Made by a program: the position numbers and the translations under genes. From a bacterium (GTDB lineage Bacteria > 4484-113 > JAFGCY01), in assembly GCA_020849855.1 (NCBI GenBank), contig JADZFO010000021.1, forward strand, positions 1 through 64,000: a stretch of 64,000 bases of DNA, given 5' to 3'. The notes under the pieces were generated by a model, which saw only the letters and a list, made by a program, of their open reading frames with translations, made no database searches and was not told where the DNA came from. Position 1 is the first letter of the stretch. Every line of letters begins with the position of its first letter. Below, piece by piece: positions 1-9,476 of the stretch.

Positions 1-32
1 TGCGCAGGCGTGGTTTTCGCTAAACTGTGTAT

Positions 33-103
33 GTTCATTCGGGTGCTCCGGCTTGACTGGTGTCTTCGCAACCAACAGTCTCTCAGCCGTCACCCGAGTG
101 AAC
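33..103. other. long imperfect palindrome, possible structured RNA or 3' hairpin
   Basis: Positions 33-45 and 91-103 are complementary over 13 bases with one mismatch. Nested inside are a 4-bp arm (50-53 with 85-88) and a bulged arm (55-61 with 71-80) around a 9-nt loop. It lies 20 nt beyond the stop of the minus-strand carboxypeptidase and has no T tract on either side, so it is not a standard intrinsic terminator. Function is unknown. Confidence 0.4.
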
Positions 104-123
104 AACCTATTTAGCAACTACAC

Positions 124-1644
124 CTAGACCGCCTGCGAAGCGGACTCCAGTCGGTAGACCTCGGCGAACTTGCTGTTCAGGTAATTCAGGTAGCTGCTGC
201 TCTGGGCCGGCTCGCCGCAAGCCCGCTGGACCAGCTCCGCCGGCAGCCAGCGGCCGCCCTGGCGGTGGATCTTTTCGCGCAGCCAGGCCAGCAGGCCCGA
301 GAAGTCGCCCTGGGCCATGGCGCTGTCCAGGCCGCTGATTTCGCTGCGGGCCTTGTCGAAGAGCTGGGCCGACAGGATGGTGCCAAGCGCATAGGTGGGG
401 AAATAGCCGAAGCTGGCGCCGGACCAGTGCACGTCCTGCAGGCAGCCCTCGGCGTCATTGGCCGGGACGATGCCAAGGTAGTCGCGCATCTTTTCGTTCC
501 AGACGGCGGGCACATCGCTGACGGCGATGGAGCCGTCCAGCAGGCCTTTCTCCATCTCAAAGCGCAGCATGATGTGCAGGCAGTAGGTCACCTCGTCAGC
601 CTCGACGCGGATCATGGAGGGGGTCACGCGGTTGAGGGCGCGGTAGAAGCTGTCCAGACTTACCTCGTCCAGCACGCCGGGGAAGTGGCGCTGCAGTTCG
701 GGGTAATAGACCTTCCAGAAGCCGCGCGAGCGGCAGACGATGTTCTCCCACAGGCGGGACTGCGACTCATGCACGCCGCTGGAGGCCGCGCGCTGCAGGG
801 GGGTGTCGTCGTCCGCCGGGTCATAGCCCTGCTCATAGAGGGCATGCCCGGTCTCGTGGATGGTGCCCATCAGGGCGGCCGGGAGCCAGTTGCGCTCATA
901 GCGGGTGGTGATGCGTACGTCGTTGCGGCTGAAAGAGGTGCAGAAGGGATGCACCGTCTCGTCCAGGCGGCCGCGGTGGAAGTCATAGCCCAGGCGTGCG
1001 GCGACGTACTCGCCAAAGAGCTGCTGGCCCTCTTTGTCAAAGTCGCGGCGCAGGACGGAGTCGTCAATCTGCTCCGCCGCGCCGATGCGCCGGACAAGGT
1101 CAACCAGGCCCGGGCGCAGGGCGTCGAAGACGGCCTCCACTTCGCTGGTCTTCATTCCCGGCTCGTACTTGTCCAGCAGGGCGTCGTAGGGCCGCTCTTC
1201 ATAGCCATAGGCCTCGGCCTGCTGGCGCATCAGATCAATCAGGTGCTCCAGGGTGGGGGCGAAGGCGCTGAAATCGGAATGCTCGCGGGCGCGGACCCAG
1301 ATCTGGTGGCCCGTGGCGGTGGCGTGGGCCAGCTCGGCGACGAGGCTGAGGGGCAGCTTGACGGCCTTGTCATAGTCGCGGCGCACAAGCCGCAGGGTCA
1401 GACGCTCGCGGCTCTCGGGTTCCAGGCCCGCGCATTCAGTCTCGGCGGCCGCGAGCAACTCGCTCGTCTGGGGGGCGGTGAACATCTCATGGGTCAGCTT
1501 GCGCAGGGCGGTGAGCTGCTGGGCCCGGGCCATACCGCCGCCGCCGGGCATGTAGGTCTGCTGGTCCCAGCCCAGGACAGCCGAAGCGCGGCGCAGGTGG
1601 GTGATCTCAGCCAGGCGGGCGAGGAGCGCGTTGTAGTTCTGCAT
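124..1644 (-). CDS. M32 family metallocarboxypeptidase (carboxypeptidase Taq type)
   Basis: This 506-residue protein is a zinc carboxypeptidase that trims C-terminal residues from peptides in the cytoplasm. The zinc motif HETGH is at residues 263-267. The M32 signatures RLDETVHPF (about 226-234), DVRITTRY (about 242-249) and HESQSRLWEN are present. Length matches the family (about 500). I start at the ATG at 1644 because MQNYNALL is the usual N-terminus and a GGGGGAATAAG stretch precedes it; a start at 1686 would add 14 atypical residues. There is no signal peptide and no obvious operon partner; the upstream gene is divergent. Confidence 0.93.
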   Translation of the reverse strand: MQNYNALLARLAEITHLRRASAVLGWDQQTYMPGGGGMARAQQLTALRKLTHEMFTAPQTSELLAAAETECAGLEPESRERLTLRLVRRDYDKAVKLPLSLVAELAHATATGHQIWVRAREHSDFSAFAPTLEHLIDLMRQQAEAYGYEERPYDALLDKYEPGMKTSEVEAVFDALRPGLVDLVRRIGAAEQIDDSVLRRDFDKEGQQLFGEYVAARLGYDFHRGRLDETVHPFCTSFSRNDVRITTRYERNWLPAALMGTIHETGHALYEQGYDPADDDTPLQRAASSGVHESQSRLWENIVCRSRGFWKVYYPELQRHFPGVLDEVSLDSFYRALNRVTPSMIRVEADEVTYCLHIMLRFEMEKGLLDGSIAVSDVPAVWNEKMRDYLGIVPANDAEGCLQDVHWSGASFGYFPTYALGTILSAQLFDKARSEISGLDSAMAQGDFSGLLAWLREKIHRQGGRWLPAELVQRACGEPAQSSSYLNYLNSKFAEVYRLESASQAV

Positions 1645-1792
1645 TCTTATTCCCCCGAAGCAACATAGTAGAGGCTGCGAGGGCATGCCTGGCTACTGGA
1701 GGCATAAGATTCACGGCTTTAACTGGAAATGAGTCGTGGTTGAGGCTTTCTTGAACTCGCTTTGTCAGTATGGGAGGAGGGAGAGGAAGGCT

Positions 1793-4700
1793 ATGGAAAA
1801 GATGCTCAAGCGACCCGCCTGCGGGCGGACAGATTCCGGGACCGCAAAGTACCGTCATGCCCTGCTTCTGGCGGGCCTGCTGGCCCTGACGCTGCTGCTG
1901 CCGCCCGGAGGGCGACCGCTTGCCGAGGAGGCAGGCGATTCGGTGACGGTGAACATCACCGAAGGCGCGGAGAGCACTGCGGTGACCATCAACGGACAGC
2001 CACAGCCGCCGGCGCTGAAGCCCGAGGCGGGCGGAGGGGGAGGCGGGGGCGGGCAGGTCAGCAGCGTGCTGAACCAGGTTTACGATGCTGGGGTCGCTGT
2101 AGGGCTTGAGGACTTCAAGAGCTTCATCAGCGAGCATGTGCGTCTGTATTACTTTGCCGACGTGGCAGCGCTGATGAAGCTGCTCAACCCCAGGGCCGAC
2201 CTGGTGGACGAGGCCAGCACGCTACGCGCCCTGATGCAGGCCACCGGCAGCTCCAAGGATGCGGGCAAGAAGGTGGACAGCGCGGTGGCGGCATCTGACT
2301 CCGCGGCCGCGCTGCTGCTGCAGGCCCGGCAGACACTGGCCAGCCGCAAGGCCACACTGGACTCAAAGAAGATCGAGCAGAGCAACGCTGTTGCAGAGCA
2401 GACGGCGGCCTCAGGCGCGCTGGCCGCGCTGGCCTCGGAGGCCCCGGCGGCTGACCGCACGGCAGCGCAGCAGCGCGTGGACACAGCGGGCAGCACGGTG
2501 GGCAGCGCGAACACGGCGGTGGACAGCGCGCAAAAGGAAGTCGACAGCGCACAGGCTGAGGTGGATAAGAAGGAAACTGCGCTGAGCGAGGCTAACGACA
2601 AGCTGGAGGCGGCCCGCAGTGACATGCTGCTGGCGCTGGAGCTGGAGACAAACGCCTTTGCCGCCCGCCGTGACCAGCAGCCCTTCTGGGTCGGCCCCCT
2701 GGCGGTAGCGAGCCATGACCCGCTGCAGCGCACCTTCATCTACGGCTATCCCGACAGCCAGACCCTGCTGGTTCGGGGCCGCCGCGACGACGTGAAGAGC
2801 GTGCTGCAGGTGATTGCCGAGCTGGACCAGCCGGCGCCGCAGACGCGGCTGACGCTTTGGACCATGGAGCTGAACATGCTCTCGCCCCAGGAGCGCACCA
2901 GCAAGAAGTTCCGCAAGTACTCCGAGCAGCTTAACGGCGCGCTGAACCAGATGGAGGTGGAGTTCCGGGACTGCCGTGAACAGCTTGCCGCCTCGCTGAG
3001 CATCCTGCGTGACGTACTTGGGGAAGAGGTTCATGAGTGGACGGCCGGTGACATTTGCCTGACCATGCAGGATAAGTACGGCGAAGACCAGCAGATCTGG
3101 ACCGCTGGCCTGCCAAGCTATTACGCTCAGCGGCGCTTCGTGATCTACGAGCCCGACGCACTTTTCAGGCTGGGCTTTATTGATAACCGTCACGATAACT
3201 ACGAGCCCTATCCATTCGGTAAGGACCAGTGGTGGGAGAGCTACTACTACACGCGCTACGTGGTGCCTGACCCTGCCAACACAACAACACTTGGCGAGGC
3301 ACTAATGGTACTTTGCCTTGCCCGCGATGACTTCCGCAAAGAGGTCATGGACGAATACGAATCCCGTCTGAACGGTTACCTTGAGCAGCGCTGCAAGAAG
3401 GGCGATTTCAAACCATACCATTTCTGGCGTCTACGGCGTGCGCTGGCACTGGACCTTGATGGCAGGACCAAGAGCGGACTGAACGGCATGCAGCTTGCGG
3501 TCATCAACGGACTGCAGAGGGAGGCGCTGGACAAGTTCCTGCCTCTAGGCCGAAGCATCTTCGAGCAGTGCGGTGTAGCCGCCACGGATCTTGTCAGCGA
3601 CATCGGCTTTGAGCAGGAGTTTCCACTTCTGGTGGAAAAGAAGATGAAACCGCAGCTGTGGGCTGGAAAGGATCTGAAGAAGATCCTCGAACAGACACCG
3701 CCTGATCGGCAGCGGGCGACAGTGTTGACACTGCTTGAACCGCTTGCCTGCTGGAACCCGCAGAAGCAGGAGGCTATTCCGAACTGGCAGAAGATCGAGT
3801 ATGACGACGTCCAGGTTTACACAAGCCTGCGCCGACTCATTGAATACAGCGGAGTCACAGAAAACTCTGTTGCGTTTGAGACCAACCAGCAGCGCGACTA
3901 CATGCGCCTCTTAGGACTTGCCCAGAACTACGTGAATCTCTTCGACTGGGTTTACAGCGAGTTTGGTGTCAGTCCTCAGGTAGTTGAGGACAAGGTTGAG
4001 CGCATACACGACTTCAAAGAGTCCTTCTTCGCCCCGCATGAAACCGAGCCCGATATCGCCAAGGCTGACCAGCTGCTAAAGCAGCTCAACATCGCCATGG
4101 AGGACGATCTGGACGAGATGTTCGTCCAGCCGATGCTGGGCCGGCTGCGCACCCAGCTAGTGGCCGACAGGATCAACGTTGGCATTGTCCAGCGCACTTC
4201 CATGCTGGCCACCAACCGCCTGGCCGCGCAGATCATCCCGCGCAGCTCGGCCGAGCTGGCTCTGGGGCGTGAGGAGGATGTGCTGGCCGCTGCCCAGCAG
4301 TTCAACCAGCTGCTGCCATTGCTGGGGGATACGAGCCTGCTCAAGGCCGCCGAGCGCGAGAAGCTGCTTGGCGCGCTGGAGGGGCTGCAGCAGGATTCCG
4401 AGGACGAGAACCTGCAGGTCTACGGCATTACCTCGGGCAACCGCTTCAAGGTGACGCCGATCTTTGACGCCAGCGGCCAGGCGCAGCGCTTCCGCTTCGA
4501 CTACGTCTACGGCAACATCATCAAGGACCCCGATAACAGCTCCGGCGGCAGCAACCCGCGCCTGCCGCGCACCGAGAGCATCGCGATTGACACCGAGGTG
4601 CAGGTCGACAACTTCGAGATCCGTGAGATCAGCCGCTTTGAGAACAACGTCAAGCTGGGCCTGGCCGAGCGCAGAAGCGGCGGTATCCCGATCCTGCGCG

Positions 4701-5692
4701 ACATGGAGTGCTTCGAAGATGTGCCGCTGATCGGCTGGTTCAAGAAGCGTGGCGGCGAAAGCGCCGTGGTGCAGCACACCATCATCTTCGCCCAGAGCAC
4801 GATGTACCCGACGATCGGCGACATCATGGATGTGCTGACCCAGCCTTTGCCGGATGTCGAGTATCTCTATGAGCCCGAGTCGCGGCTGGAGGCTGGCATT
4901 CCCAAGACAGCGCCCGAGCCCTACCACTGGAAGGGCCTTGTGCTTTACGAGAAATCGGCGGCTGAGCTGAAGCTGGACAAGGAGCGCGCCAAGAGCAAAC
5001 TGCCGCCGCTGCCCTGCCGGCCGGCTGTCGGCGTGCAGGCTGTCGTGATTGAGGAGAACGCTCCGGGCAGTCAGATGCAAACCTACAGCGCTCTTACCAG
5101 CGCGGAAGGCAGCTTTGACGTGGAGTTCAACTGGAACGCCCGCTTCCGCTACCGCCTGGTGATCCTGCACCCGGGCCAGGCCCGGCCGAGCGACGGTTCA
5201 GGTTTCAAGCACATTCCGGAGTTCAAACCGAGCGAGGAAGAAAAGAAGGCCGGGAAGAAGCCGACATTTGACAGCTCCAAGGTGCCGATCCTGATCGCAG
5301 CGCCCATTAGCTGCGCGGCCTGCTCGGGCGTGCCCTGGCCCAAGCCCTGTCCGGACTGCGGCAGCGCTCCCTGCAAGCCGGCGGCCAGTGCCAAGATCTG
5401 GAAGGGCCAGGCCGTACTGGCCAGCGGCTGCGTGGCCGCGGCAAAGGACACGGCAGGGCTGCAGCCGGCGATACAGGTGGAGAAGCCGCCGGCCAACTGT
5501 CCGGAGTACATCAAGGGCAGCTTCAACGCAGACGGGTCATTCAGCATCGACTTCAACTGGGATCCGCAGCTGCGCTATCGCCTGGTGCTGCTGGGGGCGG
5601 ATAACAAGTGCGCCAGGATCAGCGAGTTCGGGCATATCCTGGCCGGCCAGGAGCCATTCAACCTGGTCAGTCTGCCCCAGAACCTGACCTAG
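1793..5692 (+). CDS. large exported secretin-like envelope protein
   Basis: A 1299-residue exported protein. The ATG at 1793 follows a strong GGGAGGAGGGAGAGGAAGG site; a GTG start at 1736 is less likely. A signal peptide occupies about residues 18-46, followed by a Gly-rich linker and an Ala/Ser/Asp coiled coil near 160-280. Residues about 299-352 resemble a secretin N domain (short beta-alpha unit ending in AELDQPAPQ). Residues about 962-1013 match the end of a secretin barrel (GGIPILRDMECF, DVPLIGWF, then HTIIFAQSTMYPT). The C-terminus has a CxxC-rich stretch (about 1172-1194) and two beta-sandwich-like repeats with the pattern GSF-hydrophobic-W-RYRLV (about 1099-1128 and 1240-1271). No pilus or type II secretion genes are adjacent. 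The secretin assignment is inference from motifs. Confidence 0.6.
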   Translation: MEKMLKRPACGRTDSGTAKYRHALLLAGLLALTLLLPPGGRPLAEEAGDSVTVNITEGAESTAVTINGQPQPPALKPEAGGGGGGGGQVSSVLNQVYDAGVAVGLEDFKSFISEHVRLYYFADVAALMKLLNPRADLVDEASTLRALMQATGSSKDAGKKVDSAVAASDSAAALLLQARQTLASRKATLDSKKIEQSNAVAEQTAASGALAALASEAPAADRTAAQQRVDTAGSTVGSANTAVDSAQKEVDSAQAEVDKKETALSEANDKLEAARSDMLLALELETNAFAARRDQQPFWVGPLAVASHDPLQRTFIYGYPDSQTLLVRGRRDDVKSVLQVIAELDQPAPQTRLTLWTMELNMLSPQERTSKKFRKYSEQLNGALNQMEVEFRDCREQLAASLSILRDVLGEEVHEWTAGDICLTMQDKYGEDQQIWTAGLPSYYAQRRFVIYEPDALFRLGFIDNRHDNYEPYPFGKDQWWESYYYTRYVVPDPANTTTLGEALMVLCLARDDFRKEVMDEYESRLNGYLEQRCKKGDFKPYHFWRLRRALALDLDGRTKSGLNGMQLAVINGLQREALDKFLPLGRSIFEQCGVAATDLVSDIGFEQEFPLLVEKKMKPQLWAGKDLKKILEQTPPDRQRATVLTLLEPLACWNPQKQEAIPNWQKIEYDDVQVYTSLRRLIEYSGVTENSVAFETNQQRDYMRLLGLAQNYVNLFDWVYSEFGVSPQVVEDKVERIHDFKESFFAPHETEPDIAKADQLLKQLNIAMEDDLDEMFVQPMLGRLRTQLVADRINVGIVQRTSMLATNRLAAQIIPRSSAELALGREEDVLAAAQQFNQLLPLLGDTSLLKAAEREKLLGALEGLQQDSEDENLQVYGITSGNRFKVTPIFDASGQAQRFRFDYVYGNIIKDPDNSSGGSNPRLPRTESIAIDTEVQVDNFEIREISRFENNVKLGLAERRSGGIPILRDMECFEDVPLIGWFKKRGGESAVVQHTIIFAQSTMYPTIGDIMDVLTQPLPDVEYLYEPESRLEAGIPKTAPEPYHWKGLVLYEKSAAELKLDKERAKSKLPPLPCRPAVGVQAVVIEENAPGSQMQTYSALTSAEGSFDVEFNWNARFRYRLVILHPGQARPSDGSGFKHIPEFKPSEEEKKAGKKPTFDSSKVPILIAAPISCAACSGVPWPKPCPDCGSAPCKPAASAKIWKGQAVLASGCVAAAKDTAGLQPAIQVEKPPANCPEYIKGSFNADGSFSIDFNWDPQLRYRLVLLGADNKCARISEFGHILAGQEPFNLVSLPQNLT

Positions 5693-5741
5693 GCCACTCA
5701 ACTAACGAGGCCGCGGCCCTGGCCGCGACAGGAGGAAGGTA

Positions 5742-6596
5742 ATGCAAGTGAACAGCGGCATAAACAGAATCTGCAGACCACGACGGATCAGCCTGAGCTG
5801 GCTTTCAGCGGCGCTGGCGACCATTGCGGCCAGCCTGCTGGCCCAGGGCTGCTGCGGCGGCGCGGCGGTACTGCTGGGCAGCCAGCTCATTGATGACGAG
5901 AGGTCAAAGCAGACCATGGAAGGCCTGGTCACACTTGGCGGTGTGGCCGTCGACGGCGCGCAGGTGCTGCTGACACCCGAGCCCTTTCCGGCCAACCCCG
6001 ACGCCAACAAGGTCTATCTCGATGTCGCCGACAGCAAAGGCAACTACAAGCTCAGCTTTCGCTGGGACCGCTACCGGCATTACACCCTGACCGCGATCTA
6101 TACCGATGACCAGGGCACCGCGGATGACACTTCCGATGACCAGGTCTTTACCGGCAGCAAGGAGCTTAAGCAGCTTGTATATGAGCCGGTCAAACAGAAT
6201 ATCGAGCTGAATCTGCAGAACGCCGTGCCGGCCGCTAGTTTCAGCGTCGCGGGCATCGTGATGAAGGCCGACCCTGACGGCCCGGGCCCCCTGAGTGCGG
6301 TACCGGCGGAAGGAGCTCTGCTGACCATCCAGCCGTCCTTTGCCGCCGGTGAGGCGGTCGAGGTTTTCACTGCGCTCAGCGCGGCGGACGGCAGCTTCAC
6401 TATTACCCTCCCCTGGTTCGATGCGCAGCGCCGCTATTTGCTGACGGCGGTCTATCCCTCCAATGGCCTTGCCGGCGCCGAAGGGCTGCAAAGTCACAGC
6501 ACCTGGCTGGGGCCTTACACGGTTGCGCCGGACGGCGTCAGGAACCTGGACCAGGTCCAGTTAACCCAGATTGAGCCCGTTGCGGATGAGAATTGA
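5742..6596 (+). CDS. lipoprotein with repeats shared with the upstream secretin-like protein
   Basis: A 284-residue predicted lipoprotein, candidate lipidated Cys37 in LLAQGC, slightly off the usual lipobox. It follows the secretin-like gene by 49 nt and has a very strong AGGAGGAAGG site before the ATG, so the two are probably one operon. Two internal repeats (about residues 88-122 and 205-245) carry the same signature as the C-terminal repeats of the upstream protein: a DGS/KGN-type turn, an aromatic-Trp strand, then RY/HY-x-L-T-A-V/I-Y. These look like carboxypeptidase-regulatory-like or transthyretin-like beta sandwiches. A structural partner of the upstream protein is plausible, but function is unknown. 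Confidence 0.7.
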   Translation: MQVNSGINRICRPRRISLSWLSAALATIAASLLAQGCCGGAAVLLGSQLIDDERSKQTMEGLVTLGGVAVDGAQVLLTPEPFPANPDANKVYLDVADSKGNYKLSFRWDRYRHYTLTAIYTDDQGTADDTSDDQVFTGSKELKQLVYEPVKQNIELNLQNAVPAASFSVAGIVMKADPDGPGPLSAVPAEGALLTIQPSFAAGEAVEVFTALSAADGSFTITLPWFDAQRRYLLTAVYPSNGLAGAEGLQSHSTWLGPYTVAPDGVRNLDQVQLTQIEPVADEN

Positions 6597-6604
6597 CACG
6601 ATGT

Positions 6605-6628
6605 GGGCTGGCCACGAACAGCCCTTGT
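6605..6628. terminator. weak hairpin between convergent genes
   Basis: GGGCT (6605-6609) pairs with AGCCC (6620-6624), followed by TTGT. It sits between convergent stops at 6596 and 6651. The stem is short, so this is a low-confidence terminator. Confidence 0.3.
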
Positions 6629-6650
6629 AGTTATAAGCGCGGCCGCAAAC

Positions 6651-7184
6651 TCAGTAGCTGTGGTAACTGAGCACGAACCGGGCAGCGCTGTAATCCCCGC
6701 CACGGCCGGGCTCTGGCGACTCCAGGTTTGTTTTCAGTGTGAAGGACTCGGTGGCACTCCCGCTGCGCCGAACATAGGATGCGACGGAGAAACCGGAGTT
6801 ATTCTCGACGGCCATCGCCTCGCGCAGTGATTTCTGCTGGCTTTCGCTAAGGCCGAGGTCGGCTGCGCTGTCCTGCGCCCCGGCGCCAGCCCCGGCCCCC
6901 ATGCCGGGATAACCTGCCGAGATGTCCTCAAAGCCCAGGGGTACCAGCTGCGAGTCGAAGCCCGATTTAAGCAGTGCGAATCCTTCGGGGCAGTCGAGAT
7001 ACCAGCTTTGCATGCTGGTCACGGTCTTTTTGCCGCTTGCCGGGTCGATGCTGGTCGTACGATGCTCAACAACCCCGACCAGCTTCGCAGCAGCTGGCAG
7101 CCTCAGCCCCAGCGGCAGTTTCTGGCCGCAGGCGGTGAGTGCCAGCGGCAGGATCAGAGCCAGCAGCAGGCTCAGCAGCCTCAT
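6651..7184 (-). CDS. small predicted lipoprotein
   Basis: A 177-residue protein with signal peptide and lipobox ALTAC (Cys19). A short Gly/Ala-rich linker lies near residues 93-105. Its start codon overlaps the stop of the preceding lipoprotein gene (7181-7675) by 4 nt (ATGA), implying translational coupling. No recognised domain. The partner gene has a paralog-like relative at 37.1 kb, but this one has no evident relative in the window. Confidence 0.75.
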   Translation of the reverse strand: MRLLSLLLALILPLALTACGQKLPLGLRLPAAAKLVGVVEHRTTSIDPASGKKTVTSMQSWYLDCPEGFALLKSGFDSQLVPLGFEDISAGYPGMGAGAGAGAQDSAADLGLSESQQKSLREAMAVENNSGFSVASYVRRSGSATESFTLKTNLESPEPGRGGDYSAARFVLSYHSY

Positions 7185-7675
7185 GGCAGGCTCTCGTAGA
7201 CACTAATTGAATAGCCACTACGGTTCAGCTTAGCGAGATCCGGACTGCTGAAGCTCGAGTTGTCCCAGATTATCAGTTTGAAGCGATCATCCTCAGACCG
7301 GAATGAGCTGCTGCGCTCAGGCGCAAATTCAGCAAGTGCAGCATCAGATTCCTGCGCGAGTGGCAGCATGCCGAGTTCGGCCAGGCGCACCTGGAAATAG
7401 GCGTCCACCGCAACCCAGCCATCTGGGTTGTTGAAGTCTACATTCAGCAGCCGGCTGCGCACTCCAGTCGGTCCGCCCAGCCTGTCCAGGCGCACCACGG
7501 TTTCATTCAGCGTGTATGAAGACTGAACGGATCCAGGCGGCAGACTCAGCTGCGGCACAAGCAGCTTTGGCGGGGACTGCAATGTCGGGGCCGCATCGCA
7601 GCCCGCAAGCAACAGAAAGGCGGACAGGCCGGCTGCGAGAGCCGGCCTGGTCAGTTTCGCCAACAAATCGTTCAT
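7181..7675 (-). CDS. small predicted lipoprotein (LSLPPGS family)
   Basis: A 164-residue lipoprotein, lipobox LLAGC with Cys26. After the signal peptide it has the stretch LLVPQLSLPPGSVQ, closely similar to DLMLPGLSLPPGSTE in the minus-strand lipoprotein at 37.1 kb, so the two define a small local family. The rest is a mixed alpha/beta domain of about 110 residues with no recognised motif. It is the first gene of a coupled pair; LemA lies 23 nt upstream on the same strand, so all three may be cotranscribed. Confidence 0.75.
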   Translation of the reverse strand: MNDLLAKLTRPALAAGLSAFLLLAGCDAAPTLQSPPKLLVPQLSLPPGSVQSSYTLNETVVRLDRLGGPTGVRSRLLNVDFNNPDGWVAVDAYFQVRLAELGMLPLAQESDAALAEFAPERSSSFRSEDDRFKLIIWDNSSFSSPDLAKLNRSGYSISVYESLP

Positions 7676-7698
7676 TTACTTGTGGCCCGGTCTGGCTC

Positions 7699-8259
7699 CT
7701 AACTGCTGAAGCTGACCTTGGGCACCTCGCGGGCCTTGGGCTCTTCGATCTCGAAGAACTCGGCCGGCTTGCAGTTAGCCATGCCGGCGACCAGGTTGGC
7801 CGGGAACTGCTGCTGCAGGGTGTTGTAGCCCAGCACAACATCGTTGTAGTGCTGGCGCGAATAGGCGATCTTGTTCTCGATGTTGGCCAGCTCCTGCTGG
7901 AGCATCAGGAAGTTCTGGTTGGCCTTCAGTTCGGGATAGCTCTCCGCCAGGGCGAAGAGGCCGGAGACCGCTCCGGCCAGCGCTGTTTCCGCCGCGCCGT
8001 GCGCACCGGCGCCCTTGGCGCCCATGGCCGCATTGCGGGCCTGGATCACTTTCTCAAAAGTGGCCTGCTCATGCGCCGCATAGCCCTTTACTGTCTCCAC
8101 CAGATTGGGGATCAGGTCATAGCGCTTCTGGAGCTGCACGTCTACCTGCTTCCAGCTTCCCTCGACATTGTTGCGCAGAGCAACCAGGCGGTTGTACATG
8201 CTCAGGAACCAGATGAAGATGAGCACGACTACGCCGATCACGATCAGAATTGGTAACAT
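7699..8259 (-). CDS. lemA: LemA family membrane protein
   Basis: The 186-residue protein has one N-terminal membrane helix (about residues 3-21) followed by the typical LemA helical domain: MYNRLVALRNNVEGSWKQVD, then LIPNLVETVKGYAAHEQ and the conserved ENKIAYSRQHYNDVVLGYN region. Length is normal for the family. The molecular role of LemA proteins is not settled; they are membrane-anchored helical bundles. A GGAGGAG site precedes the ATG. Two small lipoprotein genes follow on the same strand. Confidence 0.93.
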   Translation of the reverse strand: MLPILIVIGVVVLIFIWFLSMYNRLVALRNNVEGSWKQVDVQLQKRYDLIPNLVETVKGYAAHEQATFEKVIQARNAAMGAKGAGAHGAAETALAGAVSGLFALAESYPELKANQNFLMLQQELANIENKIAYSRQHYNDVVLGYNTLQQQFPANLVAGMANCKPAEFFEIEEPKAREVPKVSFSS

Positions 8260-8420
8260 CCACTCCTCCTGCCGTTGCCGGCTGAGCTATCAGATCTATG
8301 ACCCCTCAGCAGACGGCTTTAGTTTAACACCACTGTGCTTTGGGTCCATTCGTGCACCTTTGTTAAAGTGCAGCGGAACCTGCCGCGCTGCCAGAGTGTC
8401 TGCTGGCAAGGGAGAAAGAT

Positions 8421-9395
8421 ATGGAAAAGCAATTGAAGCGAATGCTCATCGGCAGCGGTCTGGCGCTGGTCATGCTGCTGTGCCTGGCCCCGCTGGCCTT
8501 CGCTGCCACGCAGACTGAAGCCGCGGCGGCCCGCGACATCGCGTCCCTGCGGGTAAGGCTGCGCGAGCTGCTGGAGTCCCTTGAAGATGAGAACAGCCTC
8601 AGCTCCGGCGAGCTGGATGAGCTGCGCGGCGAGCTGCGCGAGATTCAGCGCGACCTGCGCAGCATCGAGCGCGGCCTTGGCGGCGGCGGCGGCCGGCCGG
8701 ACCTGCCATCCGGCAGCTGGGAGCCATTTCAGGCGCGGATAGATGTGGTGCCACGCAACGCGGTCTTCAAGGGCTGGCAGAGCGGCAACTCCATGGTCAT
8801 CCGCATCGGTGCCAATGAAGACATTTACCTGACGGTCACCAACGGCAGCTACACGGCTGAGACAGCGCTGGAGGATGTTTTCCAGGGCGCGGTGAAGACC
8901 AAGGCTACGGCTGACAGCGGCGGCTGGGTGATTCTGGAGGTTGCCGACTCCCGCGGCACGCGGGAGTTCCGCATCGAGCAGGGCGGGCTGGGCCCGGTCT
9001 ACGCGCGCACGGTCGGCGGCAAAAGCACCAGCCCGGTGGATCCTGATGATGACTACACCGGCACAGTGCCATCCGGCAAGTGGGACAGCGCCTACAACAG
9101 TCTGGTCCAGAGCGGACGCCTGAAGGCTTCGGCCTCGATGGAATGGATGCGCGAGCAGGTCCGCGACCGCGACTATGCCAGCGATGCACTGCGAGATCTG
9201 GGCGAGTACCTGCGCCAGATTGAGGGCGAGGCGGCGCATCGCCGACTGGGCGTCCTGCGCTGGTTCAGCGGCCAGAGAGAGAAGAAGCTGGACATCCCTG
9301 ATCCGCGCACGGACCCCGAGGCCTTTGTACTGGTAATGAACAACGTCTATGCCCTGGACAGCGCCAACGACTGGTACCGCATAGACATGGACTAG
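8421..9395 (+). CDS. exported protein with N-terminal coiled coil, unknown function
   Basis: A 324-residue protein with a signal peptide ending near AFA-AT (residue 29). Residues about 35-92 are a charged coiled coil rich in RELLE and ELRGELREIQ-type heptads. A Gly-rich linker leads to a beta-rich domain (about 100-215), then a helical C-terminal part. No recognised family. A GGGAGAAAG site precedes the ATG. An intrinsic terminator follows at 9419, so the gene is probably monocistronic. It is divergent from lemA. Confidence 0.75.
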   Translation: MEKQLKRMLIGSGLALVMLLCLAPLAFAATQTEAAAARDIASLRVRLRELLESLEDENSLSSGELDELRGELREIQRDLRSIERGLGGGGGRPDLPSGSWEPFQARIDVVPRNAVFKGWQSGNSMVIRIGANEDIYLTVTNGSYTAETALEDVFQGAVKTKATADSGGWVILEVADSRGTREFRIEQGGLGPVYARTVGGKSTSPVDPDDDYTGTVPSGKWDSAYNSLVQSGRLKASASMEWMREQVRDRDYASDALRDLGEYLRQIEGEAAHRRLGVLRWFSGQREKKLDIPDPRTDPEAFVLVMNNVYALDSANDWYRIDMD

Positions 9396-9418
9396 CTGGT
9401 GAAGTCAGAGAAACAGAA

Positions 9419-9443
9419 GGGGGCGGAAGACTCCGCCCCCTTT
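9419..9443. terminator. intrinsic terminator, bidirectional
   Basis: GGGGGCGGA (9419-9427) and TCCGCCCCC (9432-9440) form a perfect 9-bp stem with a 4-nt loop, then TTT. It lies between convergent genes ending at 9395 and 9477 and can serve both. Confidence 0.85.
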
Positions 9444-9476
9444 GGCTGTTAACGGCTGCGCTGCGCCTGGCAGGCC

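Noticed and set aside
33..103. Integron attC site
   Set aside because: The ends do not match the RYYYAAC and GTTRRRY core sites, and no cassette array or integrase is seen.
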